Both the position numbers and the translations under genes were made by a program. A stretch of DNA of 64,000 bases. Origin: Anthonomus grandis grandis (taxonomy: Eukaryota; Arthropoda; Insecta; Coleoptera; Curculionidae). Within the stretch, counting starts at the first letter, position 1, and each line of letters begins with the position of its first letter. The notes below the pieces were generated by a model. It ran no database searches. It saw only the letters and a program-made list of their open reading frames with translations, and was not told the origin of the DNA. Below, piece after piece: positions 61,618-64,000 of the stretch. The DNA lies in the NCBI RefSeq assembly GCF_022605725.1, contig NC_065558.1, positions 9,610,001 to 9,674,000 on the forward strand. Direction: 5' to 3'.

Positions 61618-64000
61618 CTAAGCGGTACTAGAGTTCTGTGACGCTCCGCTCACGGCGCTAAAGAGAGCTAAACTGTTTCTCTTAAAACTTCCCATATCGT
61701 CGTGCGGCCAAAGAGACTCCCCAAATAGAGTTGAGAGAGACGCGCAGAGCTTTTTGTAGTTTTGCCTGAGGACTTCTTGATATTCTTGCTGGTCTGCTGT
61801 TATAAGTCTGCCGTTAATTTGCAAGGCGGAATAGCAAATTTTAAGGAATTCCCTTTAAAAATAATTATGCTAGAAAATCGGTTATGAAAACATGTATATT
61901 TGAAATATGACTGGTTGAATTTATTTAAAATATTTTCGGGCTTTCATTAATTATCATAATTGAGGTTACGGTCAAGGTGATTTAATAAAATGTAAATTTT
62001 AAGTTGATGAAGCACATTTTTCAGGTTACAATATTTAATGTCAAAAATTCACTAAAAAATTTTAATTGCGACATGTGTGATATTGCTTCCACTTTTCAAA
62101 GAATTAATAAATATTATCAACATTTTCTACAATTTTCAAAAAAGAACTACGCTCATAATTATGTATACATGATTAAGCCAAAAGAAATATTGTGTAAATG
62201 AAAAAGTTTGAGATGCAGGATTTCTCTTATAATAAATAAACCTAACTCATTTTCTATAATAAGTTTACAGTTTTATTCTTTTTTTACATAAATGATAAGA
62301 CATTTTCACGATAAAAATATATCGTTTGTTGCATTTTCGATTCTTACATCGTTTTCTTCCTCCATCGACTTGGCGTAAATAGTTTATGAAATCATGTTGA
62401 ACTTCGGAATGCATTCTTGAATCATCTCTATCTTTTCTCTTTAATTACTACTACGTACTTTTACTAAATATTCTATTAAGTAAAAACGATGTAATAAATC
62501 CATTTAATAGTAAAAAAATATTTAAGTAAATAAATTATGACTATCCTCATAATAGAATATGCGTATATTCTTTGTCAAAAACTATAATAACTCTATATGA
62601 TAATAAGGAATTCACTTTAAATGATAAATATTATACAAAATCGGTTATGAAAATATATATTTCAAATATGACTGGTTCGATTTAAAAAAATAAATTCGAG
62701 CTTCTGTTAATTATCGTCAATGAGTTTTCGGTCATGATGATTCTCGGGATTCATCAAAATGTAAATTTTAAGACGATGAAGCATATTTTTCAGAGGTTGC
62801 AATAAATAATGCCAAAAATTGATTATTTAAAAATGTCCTAAAAATTCAATTTTTTAAAAACCTTTAGCTATTTTGCAATAACACAAATGTGTTATAGCCT
62901 TCCACAGGTTATATTAAGTCGCAACTTCTGGAAAAACAAAAGGGATAATTTATATTTTTTTTTGTGTGAATACTTGACGCTATGGTAACTTACAACAGCT
63001 GAAAACTGAGTTTCAATTTATTTGTTTGTTTATAGCCTCATCATTATTTTTTCCTTTATGTACATATGTATATCAAAATTATATTTTGTTTTTTTATGTT
63101 AGTTTAATATTTTTACTGTATATTCTCTATGTATATACAGTATAACTTATGTAATCACGAGATAATTATCATATCATATCATATTTGTCATATTTTTCTC
63201 GTTTGCTTGTTGAATTACTCATCCAGACTCTAAAAAGCATTAATTCACATACATTGTAATCATCATTTATAATTTTTTGAAATTCGTCAATTTTTAAATC
63301 ACTTCAGAATTTCCAAGGATACAAGCTGGTTTTTAATAGTCTAAAGTCCTAAATATGCCCTAGTTTACCACAAAAATATTATTTCCACCAATGTTAAGTT
63401 AAAATTATTGCGATTCATTGGTTTTTTGCTCATAGTTTTTTTAATTATACAAATATTTTATTCGATAAATACAGAATGATATTGGACAAGTAAACGACCT
63501 AACGCCAGATTATTTGGAAGAAGTTTGTGTAGTTAAAGCGGTTTTTTTTTGTTTATGTTTCTTAGAAGTCGAAAAATGCATCCATGATAAAACACAATTT
63601 CATTGTTTTGTTTTTCTTTCTTATGGTTATCGAGTATTTATTAGGTTTAGAAGATAAAGTGAAAAAACTGGTATAAAAGGAGTGCCGAGGATGACCAAAC
63701 AAATTAAAAAATGTGAACTACAATAATTAATTGAACCTCAAAGCTTAGCTAAACCCAACCAAATCTATTTGAAACGTGTCAATACTAATACCTAAAAAAT
63801 AAAAGCCTTACCTATAAATATCTTTTAATTCTTCTACTTTATCATCAGGATACATATTCGAGAGCGAGGGGTCTAGAAAAACCGTTGCATAGGCCAACGG
63901 TCCGGCATTTACTTGCACGCAAACGCTACCCTGTAACCGCAATTGTAATTTTTTTGCGTCAGTTGGCTGCGTGAAAACGACGTCCTCCAGCTCGGCCACT
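61618..64000 (-). CDS. Ziz: Zizimin-type DOCK guanine nucleotide exchange factor, C-terminal exons (partial)
   Basis: complement(join(61618..61852, 63812..beyond 64000)). The stop is at 61620-61618. Donor GTAAGG at 63811, acceptor TTTTTAAAG before 61852, phase 2 (AG+G makes Arg). The upstream exon reads VAELEDVV...KKLQLRLQGSVCVQVNAGPLAYA, the distal DHR2 region of DOCK9/10/11 (KLQLKLQGSVSVQVNAGPLAYA). The last exon continues EFLKICYSALQINGRLITADQQEYQEVLRQNY and ends in SLALFSAVSGAS, matching the LHIFNAISGT tail of DOCK9/10/11. Known of the family: DHR2 activates Cdc42 (and Rac for some members) in the cytoplasm and at membranes. The catalytic part and N terminus lie beyond the right edge. Confidence 0.92.
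61861..62070. repeat. Diverged direct repeat, copy 1
   Basis: Shares AAATCGGTTATGAAAA, AATATGACTGGTT, AAATGTAAATTTTAAG and GATGAAGCA..TTTTTCAG, in the same order and spacing, with 62628-62850. Confidence 0.8.
62628..62850. repeat. Diverged direct repeat, copy 2
   Basis: Second copy of the unit at 61861-62070, about 770 bp away, with many substitutions and small indels. Unidentified repeat family or an old intron-internal duplication. Confidence 0.8.

Larger units (their letters stand above)
61853..63811 (-). other. Last intron of the zizimin gene
   Basis: A+T-rich, with a diverged direct repeat (61.86-62.07 and 62.63-62.85 kb) and a small hairpin at about 63113-63142 (TACTGTATAT ... ATATACAGTA). 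Confidence 0.88.

Noticed and set aside
62004..62201. 65-codon plus-strand frame.
   Set aside because: It overlaps a diverged intronic repeat whose second copy does not keep the frame open.

Overview
This 64 kb window is nuclear DNA of an insect. Genes are spliced with GT-AG introns, the introns are long and A+T-rich, non-LTR and DNA transposon remnants fill introns and spacers, and every recognisable gene has a clear fly or arthropod counterpart. A beetle would fit, but that is a guess. No tRNA, rRNA or CRISPR array was seen.

Layout. (1) 1-9.3 kb, minus strand: 5' part of a Q/P/S-rich protein that I read as kismet (CHD7-type chromatin remodeler). There are three coding exons at 3826-3650, 3442-3084 and 2627 to beyond the left edge, plus a probable untranslated first exon near 9.08-9.3 kb. 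(2) 9.3-13.2 kb: spacer filled by non-LTR retrotransposon remnants with a nested insertion. (3) 13.2-31.2 kb, plus strand: complete Additional sex combs (Asx), seven coding exons, 1,411 codons plus stop, with a DEUBAD/ASXH domain in the first exon and the C-terminal PHD finger in the last. Its introns hold a 363-bp inverted repeat with hammerhead-like cores, a LINE tail, a long hairpin and an intact Tc1-type transposon with a DD34E transposase. (4) 31.2-37.2 kb: spacer with a damaged DNA transposon of about 1.7 kb coding for a 'GQNKN' protein, with terminal inverted repeats and short subterminal repeats. (5) 37.2-39.5 kb, minus strand: complete PIG-C (GPI-anchor synthesis), two exons, with a LINE fragment in the intron. 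(6) 39.5-51.9 kb: gene-poor A+T-rich DNA with one possible upstream exon at 45.9-46.05 kb. (7) 51.9-57.6 kb, plus strand: a secreted C-type lectin, four exons, 233 residues, with a decayed RNase H-bearing LINE in intron 1. (8) 57.6-61.6 kb: spacer with a 442-bp foldback MITE. (9) 61.6-64 kb, minus strand: last two exons of a zizimin-type DOCK GTPase exchange factor.

The two chromatin genes lie head to head. Kismet is trithorax-group and Asx is the DEUBAD partner of the Calypso/BAP1 H2A deubiquitinase. The other genes have no obvious functional link. Exon joins were read by eye; reading phases agree at every join, and the complete CDSs of Asx, PIG-C and the lectin sum to whole codons.
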